Part shown: positions 19,711 through 32,235 of the stretch, piece by piece
Layout of the letters: every line of letters begins with the position of its first letter
Numbering within the stretch: position 1 is the first letter of the stretch
Assembly: GCA_023213395.1 (NCBI GenBank)
Contig: CM041465.1
Coordinates: 26,357,741 to 26,421,740 of the forward strand
Direction of reading: 5' to 3'
Length of the DNA stretch: 64,000 nt
Origin: Cycas panzhihuaensis
Taxonomy: Eukaryota; Cycadophyta
Program-made: the position numbers and the translations under genes
Notes under the pieces: generated by a model
What the model saw: only the letters and a program-made list of their open reading frames with translations
Databases searched by the model: none
What the model was told of the DNA's origin: nothing

Positions 19711-20983
19711 TTAAATTTTTAATTTTCAAGTTCTTTCTTTAAAAGGATGAAAAGTGTGGTAAAGCAACAAAAAATATGATATCACAATAAAAAAATGCAA
19801 TTTCACTACTAGAATCATAGTTTTTTTTTGTTAATTTTGAATTGTAAAATCATACTTTTGAAGATGTTTTTATATTTTCCATAATATTACCACATTTTTA
19901 GTACCTTATCTATGTTTTTCACACAATGTAATCGTGTTTTTAGAATAAAAACTTAACTTAAAAAAATAAAGAAGTAAACTCACTAGATATGTCGCCCCCT
20001 GTTATACCTTATTGATATCAACCCCCTAGAGATAATCCTCTACTAAAATAACTTCATGTTGCCTCAGAAATGAGAGAAAGAGGCCCTTGAATAGCTCATC
20101 TTTCAACTTCCTCTTATAAGAATAAAATTTTATTTTGATCTCTTTTCTTAATAAGGGGGAGGGACTTTTCTCTCTTTTTTTAGTAGACCTTTCTTTTTTA
20201 ATCCATTGAGTCTATCAAAGTGAATTCTACCTCTTTATAATCATCATTATTAAATGAAATCACTTTGAGCAAAATAAGTCATCTTTTATCTATATTAGGC
20301 TCAATTATCCTATTTAATGTGTTCATCTCTTATGGAACCTTTTGGAGACTTGAATGCTGCATATTTTCATTTATTTTCTTTCAAGTTGACCCTTATATTA
20401 GTCTATAAAATGCTTTGAGTCCCTTTACCTATTAAAGAGACTAAACTATGATAAGAAACCCTCCAAAAGATTATTGTTAATGAGGTTAAACTATGATGAT
20501 CAAGCTTCAAAGTTCTTCACCCCGTTAATGAGTTTAAACTATGATGGGAAGCTCTAATAAGTCACCTACTAATGAATCAAAACTATAGTAGTCTTAAGGC
20601 TCCAAAAAGTCACCTATTAATAAGACCAAAAACTATGATGGTTTATTCTTTGTGCTCTGGCAAAAGGACCTTTCCTTCGAAGTGTGGTTAATGAGAGATA
20701 AACTATGGCCAATTGGATTTTAAAGTCCCATCTACTTTATGGGCATTTGGAATTGATCTTTTATTTAATAAATGACAACCCAATCCTTTTGGGTAAACTT
20801 TTAGGTATCATCTCTTTAATTTCTTATTTTAGATGAATGAAATTTGGTTTGATTAGATTGTAGATCTTTTGTAGACTAATATCCCATCATTCAAATACCT
20901 CATCCTAATCTTTGTTGACTTCTGATAGAAAAATCTTTCACCTTGATCATTGTCACCTTTCACCAAAGTAGGAGCTTTAGGTA
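19711..20983. other. Gypsy-A 3' untranslated region with short repeated motif
   Basis: No protein recognised. A motif close to TAATGAG, two bases, TAAACTATG recurs about six times between 20430 and 20710, spaced about 45-70 bp. It is mirrored in Gypsy-B at about 28110-28390. Confidence 0.6.
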
Positions 20984-20996
20984 TTAAGGGGGAAAA
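20984..20996 (+). other. Gypsy-A polypurine tract
   Basis: TTAAGGGGGAAAA lies immediately before the LTR start. Confidence 0.88.
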
Positions 20997-23260
20997 TGTT
21001 TCATCAAAACCTAGCCTTCCTATTGATCTTTATCACTCTTAGTAAATTTCTTATATGTTTCATATGAAAATGATTAATTTGGGCTTATTTCATATGTGTT
21101 AGGCCATGTTTTGATGAAATGTTATGTGAATTTAATTGATGATATATGTTAAATAATGATTCATGTATTATTATATTATCATCTGTCGATGAGTGATAAC
21201 TATGGCACTAAATTCTTCTTTTTCATGATCATTCTAATTTGTTTCTTCTTTTAAAACCTCTTCTTTTATATTTTTGTTCTTGATTTCACCCTTAATTTAT
21301 CTTTTTTTATTAATTTTTGGGCTTATTGTTTTCATCATTTTTGGGTCATTTTCCTTATTAATAAAGCCATTTGTGCTTTAAGTTATTAATAAAAATTATT
21401 TTTTGACCTTTTAATGAGCCATTTTTGCTTCTTAATTTATCATATTTTTGTTCCTACTAAAAACATGATTGTTTTTAGTTTAAAGTCATGTTTTTTATGA
21501 CTCTAAAAATACGATCGATAATGTTTTTTACTTTTATGCATGAAAAACTTATCCAGCATGCCGGAATACAAAACTCATCTAACACGCCATATTTCTACAT
21601 GTTGACAACTAAATTTAATATGAACCTATCTCTTTCATATCCAAAATGTAGAAAAACCCTATTGTAATTATTAATTCAAGTTTTTTTGAGTTTAGAGATT
21701 AAGTTTGGAGAGATTTCTTGAGATTTTTAGATATTTCTACTATTACTATTTGAAGGACTATTTTTTGGAGAAAAATGATGAAATAAGAGGAGATTTTAAA
21801 GTTTTGGTCATTGTTTTGATGATACTCAAATTTCAATACTTGGTGTTCTTCAAAATTCTTAATTTCTTCTAAAGTTTTTATCTTCAAACTTCTTTGTTCT
21901 TGGTAAGATCTTTCTTATTAAAAAACTCTTATAACTTGACTACTCTTTGGTGATTGTTTATGCTCAAAATCTTTCTTTTATTCCTCCTAATATTTGTAGT
22001 GCCTTTCTACTAGTTTTTCACTTTAGGAATTTGGCTAAAAGGTTTGCCCTTTATGGGACAAAAAAAGAGTATACTATTATAAAGAATACTCATCTCTTCA
22101 CTCAAAAGATAGTTGCTCTTACTATTCAGCCTAATGTCCTTGCTTTACTTTCCCTTTATTGGTTTTAAAGGAAGAATTTGAAGTAGTTTGATCATATGAA
22201 AGAAAGAAATCCATTCTGAGGTAGGAGTTCTATAATAGGTAAAAAATTAGAAAAAGTTATTACTGATTATTCTTGTTTGATTTCACTCTTTTCATTATTC
22301 TCTTGCTTTAAAAGGAAATTTAAATTTATGAATGATATGTGCTTAATTTGATTAGATCATATAATATTTAAAAATCCCTTTGGTGTCTTATAGACTCTAA
22401 TTAGAATCTCTTTATTCTTTGGTTTGATGTTTGTTTATGGATAATGACTTGGATATGATTGATTACATGCAATCTCTATGGTCTAAAAGCCATTAATAAG
22501 AGTAGTAGTAAATCTTTAAGATTTCTCTTTTCATCTTAGAAATATTCTCCAAAAATAAAATAGCATGTAATTGGAACAAAAAGCTTCATATAGATATTAC
22601 ATATTCTTGGATCTCATCTTGATTTGCATTCATAGTTACATGTTATGATAGTTACATTTCATGTTAGTACTTTTTATTGAAAGTGTAAGTTGCATCTAAA
22701 TGAAGTAGTTTCATGTTCACTTTAGTGTGTTTCATCTTTTAAAATAAAAAAGAAAAAAGAAAAAAATACATTGTATGTGTGAAGTTAGTTCTTTTATTTA
22801 TTTTTATATTAAAAAGAAGGTGGATAGATCTTGTAATTTCATTGATTATTCTTATGAATTTCATTTCATTTTAAATAAAATAAATAGAAATAAGATATAA
22901 CCTTTCCATCACTTAGCCCTTCTCCCTCATTTAAGTAAAACTCTAAAGGTTGAAAGAATAGAAGGAAAAGACTCCTTAGGAAGAACACAAGAGATATTGT
23001 TAGTGTAATCTCAAACTTAAAACTCCTCCATCTGATTGTATAGGCTAGTGGATTTAATCACCCCATTTCATCATAGACTTTCATTATTTCATTTATTTAT
23101 ACCTTTTATCAAATAACATAATTAGGTGGAGACTCCTCCTTAGGAGTTGGCAAAGGTGATCCCTTTGGTTCACTTAGGCTTCTTGTCTCTTAGTTTAGAT
23201 TTGAAATAGAGGAAACATACCACTAGTTAGGAGATATTTGGTTTAGGTCCAATCGAAGCA
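20997..23260 (+). repeat. Gypsy-A 3' LTR
   Basis: It begins TGTTTCATCAAAACCTAG and ends CCAATCGAAGCA, 2,264 bp. It matches the inverted Gypsy-B LTRs at 25510-27817 and 54668-56923. No coding region is supported in it. Confidence 0.9.
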
Positions 23261-24526
23261 TACCAAATCTCTTTGTAGAAGCAACAAAATCCTAATTTAT
23301 CTTCACCACTATAAAGATAGCTTTGATAGGGTCAATTTAAATGGTCATATGCCATAGTTTCTCTAGTTTAATAGTGTGTAGGAGTGAAATGAAATTAACA
23401 ATAGTCTTAATTCTTAGATCACTGTAAATCAATGGAATTGAAGCAAAAATATGACTTTGTTTGCCTTTGTAATTACCTCTGAATGTCTCTGAATCAATTT
23501 AACCAACCTAGAATCAATAACAATGGTAGTCAATGATTGAAATGGCAACACATATGGATAAAGTGGGCCATGTAGGCTACACAATAGTATCAATGCTAGT
23601 CTCAAATCATGCAGAGTAAAGAGAAGGGCCACATAGGATTGAAGAGCAAAGTAGACCTTATATAAATCAATCATGGATCACATAGAGCATGTAATGATAT
23701 AAAAGGGGCCACACAAGGCTGTGAATGAGCCATGCGGATATAATAGAGTTTGGAGGGACCACATAGAGAGGGTTGTATAACATATGAAACAAAGGGAGGA
23801 TTTAGAGTAGCCATGGAGATTGTTATATAGAGTAGCCACAATCATGTAAGGAGCCACACAAGTTAACAAAGACTATGTAGTAATCAAAAAATGACCTACT
23901 ACATTGTAAAGGTACTAGGGAATTATGCCAAAATTGGCTAAAAGTTCATAGATCAAGTAGGAAATAAATAAAAAACCATGCAAGCAAATGGTGGTCTATA
24001 AAATGTCATTCAAAGATGCAGAGAGAGGTAGTGTGAATATGTAGTCATAAGGATGACAATAATAAGAGCCACACAAAGTATTAACAAGGACAATAGAGAT
24101 TAAATAGGACTAGACAGAAGGTCACCCATCTAATGTAGGTAGAAATACAGCTCAATGAAGGTCACCTAGCTAAAAAGGAGCTAAACAAAATATTTCATAA
24201 TTTTTTTTATAAAGATCAAATCTTTAAAAGCCAACAAATTATTTCTTCAAGCTATCAAAGTATAACTAATAGATAATAAGAAATACAAATGTAGCCAATA
24301 GATTTGTAAAGTGTTGATCTTAAAAGAGGTATCTAGTAAAAGGTTTATTTAAGTTATAAAGCATTTAGTAAATAATTCTTCATTCAACAGCTTTAATTTC
24401 ATTAACAATTCAAAGAGGATAAATGTATATCAGTGTGCTTTATTTCAGAGAATGCAACCATTAATGGGAGTTACACTAAAGAGGTAGATTAAATAAGAAA
24501 TTAGTTGGAGAACTTGGTAAACACTA
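23261..24526. other. Interior of element E, noncoding, with degenerate short repeats
   Basis: A motif like GGGCCACACAAGG recurs on the plus strand near 23626, 23706, 23756, 23850 and 24067, with variation. No gag or pol motif is seen in any frame. Two minus-strand open stretches (23429-23674, 23678-23869) seem to follow this repetition and are not called as genes. Confidence 0.45.
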
Positions 24527-24538
24527 GCTTTGATACCA
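24527..24538 (-). other. Primer binding site of element E
   Basis: The minus strand reads TGGTATCAAAGC, the initiator-Met type primer site, two bases after the LTR end. Confidence 0.8.
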
Positions 24539-24540
24539 AG

Positions 24541-25161
24541 TGAAAGGGAATGAAGGTTTGCCTAGTTTGTAACCTAGGTTTAAGACTCAAAGCATCCACT
24601 AAAACATTCACATAACAAAAACCAAAAGCAACTAAAATTAATCATAAATGCTCCAATGTAATACTTCATTCATTAAGTCATCAAAAATCAAAGTACATCA
24701 CATAATAAAGAGATCTATGAAAAGCCTCATACATGAAATAAAAGAGGTTGTTATAAAATGTAATGAGAATATAAATGTAGGATCATGCAAGGTGACAATT
24801 AGCACCTTGCATGATTAAACTAACTTATGACATTTATATATGAGGACCAAAACAACCCTATGCAACTAGGTTCATAACATTAAGTTGTGACTAAACCTAT
24901 TTACACAAATGAAACCCTCAACATGAAGTATATACAACCATTACATTAATAATATAAATGATCTATTGATATATTAATGAAATAATCATTATTTCTTCTA
25001 TTAAAAGTTTTCTCTAAAAAACTAGTTTTCTAATTATTAATTATTCCAAACCTTATATTTTTAGAACATAATATATTTCTTCTATTAAATATACTCTTTG
25101 ACTTCAAAGTATTGGGATGTATAAGTTTTACCAATGTTAACTTTCATTCTCCCCAATAACA
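24541..25161 (-). repeat. Candidate 5' LTR of element E
   Basis: On the minus strand it would start TGTTATTGGGGAG and end CCCTTTCA, 621 bp. The inner edge is fixed by the primer site. The outer edge is chosen from the TGTTA start and the following AACATTGG box common in plant LTRs. No partner LTR is in the window. Confidence 0.5.
24782..24815. repeat. Perfect 13-bp inverted repeat in the element E LTR
   Basis: ATCATGCAAGGTG, an 8-base loop, then CACCTTGCATGAT. This makes a strong hairpin in DNA or RNA. Confidence 0.9.
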
Positions 25162-25239
25162 TCCTCTTCTTCCATTCTTTTCTATTTGTTAGATATTCTT
25201 TAACTTGCCTTGTTTATAACTACTTGGTCTTAATATTGA

Positions 25240-25509
25240 GAATGCCTCCTAATTATGGCATTAATAATTCTTTGTTATTAAGCTTAAATAAATTTCTTTA
25301 TTATTTAATAATATTTTGATGTTAAATCAACTTTGGTGAAGAACTCTATTCCATGTAATTCATCTAAGAGGTCATCAATCAATAGTATTAGATAATGATT
25401 CTTTACTATTATCTTGTTCAATCAACTATAATCTATATGTATCCAATAGGATCCATATTTTTATGGCACTAATATGACTATAGTAATACAAAAACTTTAG
25501 CTTATGGCA
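25240..25509 (-). pseudogene. Gypsy-D reverse transcriptase, middle part
   Basis: Reading leftward from 25509, the frame includes VILVP, a degenerate HIDYS, LNKIIVKNHY, LLIDDLLDELHG and FFTKVDLTSKYY, the order found in gypsy RT. After KYY the similarity stops near 25300, so the catalytic box is missing. Confidence 0.8.
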
Positions 25510-27817
25510 TGCCTCAATTGGACCTAAACCAAATACCTCTCAATCAATGGAATGTTTCCTTTGTTTCAAATTTAAACTAATAGACAAGAAGCTTAACTGA
25601 ACTAAAGGGACCACCTTTTCCAACTCCTAAGAAAGAGTTTCCACCTAATTATTCCATTTAATAAAGGTGTAAGTGAAACAACAAAAGACTAGGATATAAA
25701 AGGGGTAATTAAATCCACTAGCTGACATAACCAAATAAAGGAGTTCTGAATTTAGGATTATGTTAACAATGTCTCGTGTCCTTTGTAGGAACTCCTTTTC
25801 TCTTATTCTTTTAACTTTTAGAGTTTTACTTAAATGAAGGAGAAGGGCTAAGTGATAGAAAGGTTTTATCTTCTTTTTTCTTAATTTTATTTTTTAAATG
25901 AGATAAAATCACAAGCGTAATTAATAGAACTATAAGATCTATCCACCTTCTTTTCAACACATAAATAAGCAAAAGAACTAACTTCACACATGCAATATCT
26001 TTTTCCCTTTTTATTTTTAAAAGATGAATCACACTTAAAATGAAAGAAAGAAACTCATTTTTTTAGATGCAACACACACTTTCAATAAAAAAGAAACTAA
26101 GATAAAGTGCAACTATCACAACATGCAACTATGTATGCAAATTAAGAAGAGATCTAATAACATGCAATATCTATGTGAAGCTTTTTGTTCCAATTACATG
26201 CTATTTTCTTTTTAGAGAATGCTTATAATATGAAAAGAAAAGTCTTAAAGATTTACTACTGCTATAATGAATGATTTTTAGATCATAAAGATTGTATACA
26301 GTCAATCATATCTAAACTATTTTCTACAAATAAGAAACAAACCAAAGAATAAAGAGATTCTATTATAATTGGAGTCTATTGAACACCAAAGGGATCCTTG
26401 AATCTCATATTATCTGATTAAATCAAACACATATCATTCATATATTTAGTTTTCTTTTTTTTTTTTAATAAGAGAATAATGAAAAGAGTGAAATCAAATA
26501 AGAACAATACTAGCAACTTTAAATATTAAAGAACTCCTACCTTAGAATGACTTTCTTTCTTTTATGTGAAAAAACTACTTTAAATATTTCCTTTAAAACT
26601 AGCAAAGGAAAAAGAGAAATAAGGATAATAGGCTCAATGATAGCCATAAACAAGTCAAGATGAAAGCAAGCATCTTGGGGATTTAGACAGCTACAAAAGA
26701 ATGTGAAAGAGTAGTTATCTTATGAGTGAAGAGATAAGCATTATTCACGATAGTCTACTCCCTTTTTATCCCATAAAAGGGTGGACCTTTTAACTAAATT
26801 TTCAAGGTAAAAAATGAGTACAAAGAAACCCCAAATATCACCAAAAAGAAGAGAAAGATTCTAAGCACAAACAGTCACCAAAGAGTAGCAAAATTACAAG
26901 AGTTTACAATCAGAAAGATCTTACCAGGAACAAAGAAGTTTAAAGCTGAAAACTTTGGAAGAAATTATGAATTTTGAAGAACACAAACCATTAAAAACTA
27001 AGCATCAATAAAATAGCAACCAAAGCTCTAAAATCTCCTCTTGATTTCATCGTTTTCCTCCAAACAATAGTCTTCTAAGCAGAAGTAGTAAAAATCTCTC
27101 AAGAAGTCTTAAAAAACTCTCCTAAAATGTGATCTCTAAGCTCATCCACTTCGAATCATGGATGACAATAGGGTTTGAATAACTGTTGGGTATGATTAGG
27201 GTTGGTTTCCATAGAATCTGGATAGTGGCATGTATGAAATTAATGCGCTAAAAAGTTTTGCATATATAATAGTAAAAAACATGACTAGTCACATTTTTTT
27301 AGCCACAAAAAAGATGATTTTACTCTAAAAACGTGATCGATTGCATTTTTAGTATGACCAAAAATGTGATAAATCAAGAGATAAATTTGGCTCATTAAAA
27401 AGTTAAAAAATGATTTTTATTGATGAATTTTAGTATAAATGACTTTATTAATGAGAAAAATGGCCCAAAACAGATGAAAACAATAGGCACAAGCCCTAAA
27501 TTAATTAAAAACAACAAATTAAGGGTGAAATCAAGCCAAAAAAATAAAACAAAAGGTTTAAAAAGATGAAGTAAATTAGAATGATTATGAAAGAAAATAA
27601 TTTAATGACATAGTTATCACTCATCAATAGGTGATAGTATAATAATACATCTATCATTATTTAACATACATCATCAATGAAATTGACATAACATTTCATC
27701 AAAACATGGCTTCATGCATATGAAACAAAATTAAACTAATCATTCTCACATGAAACAGTACAAGAAACCTATTAAAAGTGATGAAGATCAACAAGAGGGC
27801 TAGGTTTTGATGAAACA
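25510..27817 (-). repeat. Gypsy-B 3' LTR
   Basis: On the minus strand it begins TGTTTCATCAAAACC and ends CAATTGAGGCA, 2,308 bp. It aligns with 20997-23260 inverted and with 54668-56923 in direct orientation. Confidence 0.9.
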
Positions 27818-27832
27818 TTTGCTCCCTTGACA
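27818..27832 (-). other. Gypsy-B polypurine tract
   Basis: On the minus strand TCAAGGGAGCAAA precedes the LTR start, a slightly damaged version of the Gypsy-A tract. Confidence 0.75.
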
Positions 27833-29104
27833 CCTAAAGCTCCTACTTCAAAAAGGAAATAAGACAGTGAAAGGTGGCAATGATGAGAGTGAAGGATTTT
27901 TTATCAAAAGTCAACAAAGTTTAGGATGAGATGTGTGAATAATAGGTTACTAATCTTCAAAAGATTAACAATCTAATCAAACCAACTTTACTACCTCTAA
28001 AATAATAATTCAAAGAAATGTTACCTAAAAACTAAAGGACTGGGTTCTCATTTACTAAGCAAAAGATCAATACCAAATGCTCACAAACTGGATGGGACTT
28101 AAAAATATAATTGGTCATAGTTTATCTCTCATTAATTATACTTTAGAGGAAAGGTCCTTTTGTTAGACTACAAAGGATAGACTATCATAGTTCTTGAGCT
28201 CATTAACAGGTGACTTTTTGGAGCCTTGGACTAACATAATTTTAATTCATTAGTAGGTGACATTTTAGAGCCTTCCATCATAATTTAAACTCATTAATAG
28301 GGTGAAGGACTTCAAAGCTTAATTAACCTCATCAACAATTGAATTTTGAAGGATTCCCTATTATAATTTAGGTTCTTTAATAGGTAGAAGGAACTCAGAG
28401 TGTTTTGGAGACTAATCTAAGAGTCAATTTAAATAAAAATTAATGAAAGATATTACATCATGTCTCTAAAACGCTCCATGAAAGATAAATGTATTAAACT
28501 TGATAATTGAGTCAAAAGGATTAATCATTAATCATTCAGCTATCTCAAAGTAATTTCATTCAATGATTATGTTTGTAAAGAGGTAGAATTCACTTTAATA
28601 GACTCAATGAATAGAAGAAGAAAAGCTCTCCTATTTAGAAAAGAGAGAAAAGCCCCTCCCCTTTATTAAGAAAAAAAAATGAAAATTTTATTTTATTTTC
28701 ATAAGAGGGAGTTTAAAAAATGAGTTGTCCATGGGCTTTTTCTCTCATTTTCATGGTGGTTTAAAGCTATTTTAGTGGTGGATAAGCTCTAGGAGATTGA
28801 GATTAGTAGGATGCAGTAGGAAGCTAGATATCTAGTGAATTTGCTTCCTAAAATTTTTTTAAATTGAATTTAGATGCCAAAAATATAATTTTATAGTGAT
28901 AAAAACATAGGTCTAGTACTAAAAATATAGTGATATTATAAAAAATATGACAACATCCTTAAAAACATGGTTTTACAATTTGGGAGTAACAAAGGCAAAT
29001 TGTATTTTTTATGGTAAATTCGTATTTTTAACTGTGAAGTCACATTTTTTGTTATTTTACCACACTTTTAAACTTTTAAAAGAAAGAGCTTAAAATTTGA
29101 GATT
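27833..29104. other. Gypsy-B 3' untranslated region
   Basis: Counterpart of 19711-20983 in reverse. It holds the same repeated CATAGTTTA-type motif (28110-28390) and no recognised protein. Confidence 0.6.
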
Positions 29105-30990
29105 TTAAATCATGAAATAGGAATCTGATATGATTATTTTAATATGATGCAACTTTTAGAAAGAGTAGAGACATGAGAAAATAAGGGACTAGACATAGAA
29201 GAGTTGATTAGTCAACTCAATAAGAGAGATTAGAAAACTTTAAGAACTTATGGATTATTGAGGGTGAGTAAATTGGCCTTGTTAGTGATGGAGTATGAGA
29301 TACTCCACAATTTCATTAGTTATTGGATTTTGAGCCATAATATCTTTAGGATTCGAGAGATTGGAAAGATACTCACTAAGAGAGACATGGGAAGGATATT
29401 GAGAGTTAACTGGCATGGGGAGAGAGTGAGACTCAATAGGATAGTGGACAATGAGTCTTAAGCAATATGCAACTAGCATCTAACAGGTTTTTCTAATTAT
29501 TTTAGCCCTTATGGGATATCTATGGAGGCCATATAGACAATAGAGGGTGTTCCTATTATATGGAGAATCATCACCCTCATCATCATATATAGGATTGCTA
29601 GAACCTAGAACTTTATAGGGCTTCTAGCTTAAGGGGCAAAAGTCACGAGGAGGTGTGAGGAGGGAGTTCAAATGAATTGGGGATAGTATATAGTAGATAG
29701 CATGTGTCTACAACCATCAAGGATTAGGAGACTAGGGGGAAGGAGATTCTCATATAGCTCTATCTTAATGTGTTGGTTGTATGATCATATTCCTTTGATG
29801 AGACCAGGAGGAGTACTAGGAGAGCTAATTATTATGGATCCATGGATGAACAAGTGGCACATGAAAGTGAGGATCTATAAGAAGATAACCATCATGGCAA
29901 AGAGTATGCATAGTACTCTATCAAGTAGGATGATTAGAAGATAACTTATAGAGGATACATGTGAAGGATTACTAATATGGAGTGATAATGAGGTAGATAT
30001 AGTGGAGAGAGGAGCAGTAGGAGAGGCTCCTATTACTAGTTAATGGAGAGGGAGAGATAGAGAGAGAGGAGGCAGAGGTGGGAGAGATAGTGGAGGTGAT
30101 GGATGGTGAGATGGGTCAAGGTAGGAGAGGAGGGGCATCGACTAGCAGAAGTAAGGGAGGAAGTTGACAAGTACTCAAGAGGATAGGTGGAGTACCAAGT
30201 GGAGATAGGGGAGGATCTATATAAAGCATGGAGCTAGGCTCAATAAATGAGCAAGGTAGAAGATGTGGGAGTAAAACAAGAGAGGGGGAGGCTACCTAGG
30301 AGGCTCCCCAAGGGCCTTAGGGAGAGGGAGTACTATAGGTAGAGGAGGAGATGGTAATGGAGTTGGTAGGAAGAGGTGAGTCAATAGGTATGTTAATTAA
30401 TTGGTTTTGAATGTATTAAGTTATATTTTCTTTTTGATTATGTACTTTCTTCCTAGGAGACTAATCACAATTTATATATTTTCTATGGATAAATGATGAG
30501 GTCATGACTTTAGGGGAGGTGAAGAGGATACTAGTGTTGATATTCCCTTATATACCCACATCAAATAAGGCTCTAACATGGAATATAGTGGATCATACAC
30601 TATTGAGATACCATATTGACTATTTTAGTCATGCACTTCAAGCTTAAGATATGTTCATGGACATGAGAGCAGAGTTGAAACTGTGAGAGTTAGAGCTTAG
30701 AGTGACTAAGGATAAGAGATGTCATTTACGTAGAATGATGTTGGCATAGATGGGGGTATGAGTTACTCTATTAGGGAGTACTACAATATCATAGGGACAA
30801 CATCTTCTACCCTATAGAGAGTACATATATGGATAGACTTCAGGCAAAGGAGAGAGGATAGAGCTAGGAGCACAAGAGAGATCTCATTAGGGCTCATAAA
30901 GATGAATGTACTCTATATATAGAGAGAGATAGGAGGGAGATGTGAGGCATTTTATGAGCCTCAACTATTGTATCATGAGCTATATGAGTG
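29105..30990 (+). pseudogene. Gypsy-B antisense ORF, two exons
   Basis: On the plus strand, opposite to its own pol, the frame reads LLRVSKLALLVMEYEIL, FRIREIGKILTKRDMGRIL, MNWG, RRLGGRRFSYSSILMCWLYD, IIMDPWMNKWHMKVRIYKK and then an acidic, Arg/Gly-rich tail. Open parts are 29258-29461 and 29702-29944. A probable intron starts near 30389 (GTATGTTAAT), and a second exon holds EVKRILVLIFPYIPTSNKAL. The Gypsy-A copy (17880-19710) keeps the same residues with different base changes, which argues that this strand once coded. The function is unknown. Confidence 0.65.
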
Positions 30991-31799
30991 ACATATATAC
31001 CATATTATTTTGTATATGTATATATATTAATCACTTTTCTTTAAAACTTATATATAATGGATGATTAACTATGAACTCTTTCACCCCCTTTTTTTTACTT
31101 TTTACAAATTAAACATGACATATATTCATCAGTGTGATGGTTCATGGAAACATATAATAATTCTAATAGTTTTCACTTTTTTCTGTTCTTTTGTTATTTT
31201 ATATTCTTTATTTATTTTTTTCACTAGTATATACATGGTAGTTTATACCTATTCTGAAGTGTAAAAGGGTCTTGAAAAGAGAAATATTACAAGGAGTAAT
31301 AAATGATAGAAAACAAATAAAAGATTAAAGTGAGTAAATGAAAGACTTACTAATTCTATTTCTATAAACATAAAACTATCTGAAACAAATTATAATAGGT
31401 TTATAAAAGTAGAAGATGGAATAATATTTTTCAAAATAAAAACTCACATAATTAACATCATACTCTTAATAGATTATGTAAACAGAGTAAAATCCACATT
31501 CATATAATATAGCATAAAGAAAACGTGTTGTTTATAGAAGTTTAATCTCACTTGATAAACAACTAGTTTTCTGCGTATATTGGATTTCTCATTGGCTCCT
31601 TCTAGGGACAAGAAGCTTTTAGGATCTTACCCCCTGCCAAGATACTCCATGGCCTAAGATTCCCTTATGGGTATATCCTTTCAAATGCTTCATTTCATTC
31701 TTAAACTTATGATCTTAACCTCCACACTACTTAACCCTTTATCTTTGGAAACCCATAGTTTATATTCTTTATAGAGTGATAGTCTATACTCATTCTAGA
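30991..31799. other. Gypsy-B spacer between antisense ORF and extra RNase H
   Basis: AT-rich, with no recognised coding region. It is the counterpart of about 17571-17880 in Gypsy-A but longer, so some sequence was gained here or lost there. A plus-strand open stretch at 31061-31264 is low-complexity and not called. Confidence 0.45.
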
Positions 31800-32235
31800 G
31801 TGGAGTGCCCCCAAGCCAAAAGATGAAAGTTAATAAAGTAACCATCTAAGATAGAAGAGATAAGAGCATCAACTTTTGCATTAAGAGAACAAGGAACATA
31901 CTAGATAGTGACTGAAGAAAATAATGACAATAATAATGAAGCTTGATAGTGAAGGAGAAGGAGTCGTGAAGAGTGTATACGATATATCCCAACTAGCTAA
32001 TAGACTATAATTTAAGAATTAGAATATATGATGATAGGTCCAAGATAAGAGTGAGAGATATCAAATAAGGCTCCAATAATGGTAGAATATTTGGCCTCAT
32101 TGTTAGTTGCTCTAGGTATAAACATGTCATTGGAGAGAAGGGGATTTTCCAATTGGTCATAGATCACCCAAGTAGTAGCAGATGGTCTTGGTTTACCTCT
32201 ACTACCTCCATCAATGAATATACTCAATGCCATTA
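31800..32235 (-). pseudogene. Gypsy-B additional RNase H
   Basis: MALSIFIDGGSRGKPRPSAT holds the first catalytic Asp intact. ATNNEAKYSTIIGALFD gives the Glu block and LGPIIIYSNS the next motif, with Asn for Asp. 32012-32233 is open. The later part is broken. It matches 17127-17570 of Gypsy-A. Confidence 0.85.

Larger units (their letters stand above)
7331..23260 (+). mobile_element. Gypsy-A: Ty3/gypsy (Tat-like) retrotransposon, 3' part, interrupted
   Basis: The element continues from outside the window. Its segments are 7331-8783 and 15980-23260, separated by Copia-3. Order on the plus strand is end of RNase H, integrase zinc finger, integrase core, integrase C-terminus, additional RNase H, an antisense ORF region, polypurine tract and a 2,264-bp 3' LTR. 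Gypsy-B (25510-56923) is the same family in opposite orientation. The extra RNase H points to the plant Tat lineage. It is heavily decayed. Confidence 0.9.
23261..25161 (-). mobile_element. Element E: minus-strand LTR element, 5' end only
   Basis: Reading the minus strand, a candidate 5' LTR (25161 to 24541) is followed by a clear primer site and then 1.27 kb of interior without recognised protein. The interior stops abruptly at the end of the Gypsy-A LTR, so Gypsy-A probably inserted into it. The remaining part would lie left of the window. Confidence 0.6.

Noticed and set aside
20430-20710. CRISPR-like array
   Set aside because: The repeats are degenerate and unequally spaced, the sequence is a plant retrotransposon 3' region, and no cas genes are present.
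23429-23869. Two minus-strand frames in element E resembling a repeat protein
   Set aside because: The apparent protein repeats come from the recurring GGGCCACA-type DNA motif. No start context or domain supports them.
31061-31264. A hydrophobic 67-codon plus-strand frame
   Set aside because: AT-rich low-complexity sequence rich in Phe, Tyr and Ile. No counterpart frame is kept in Gypsy-A.
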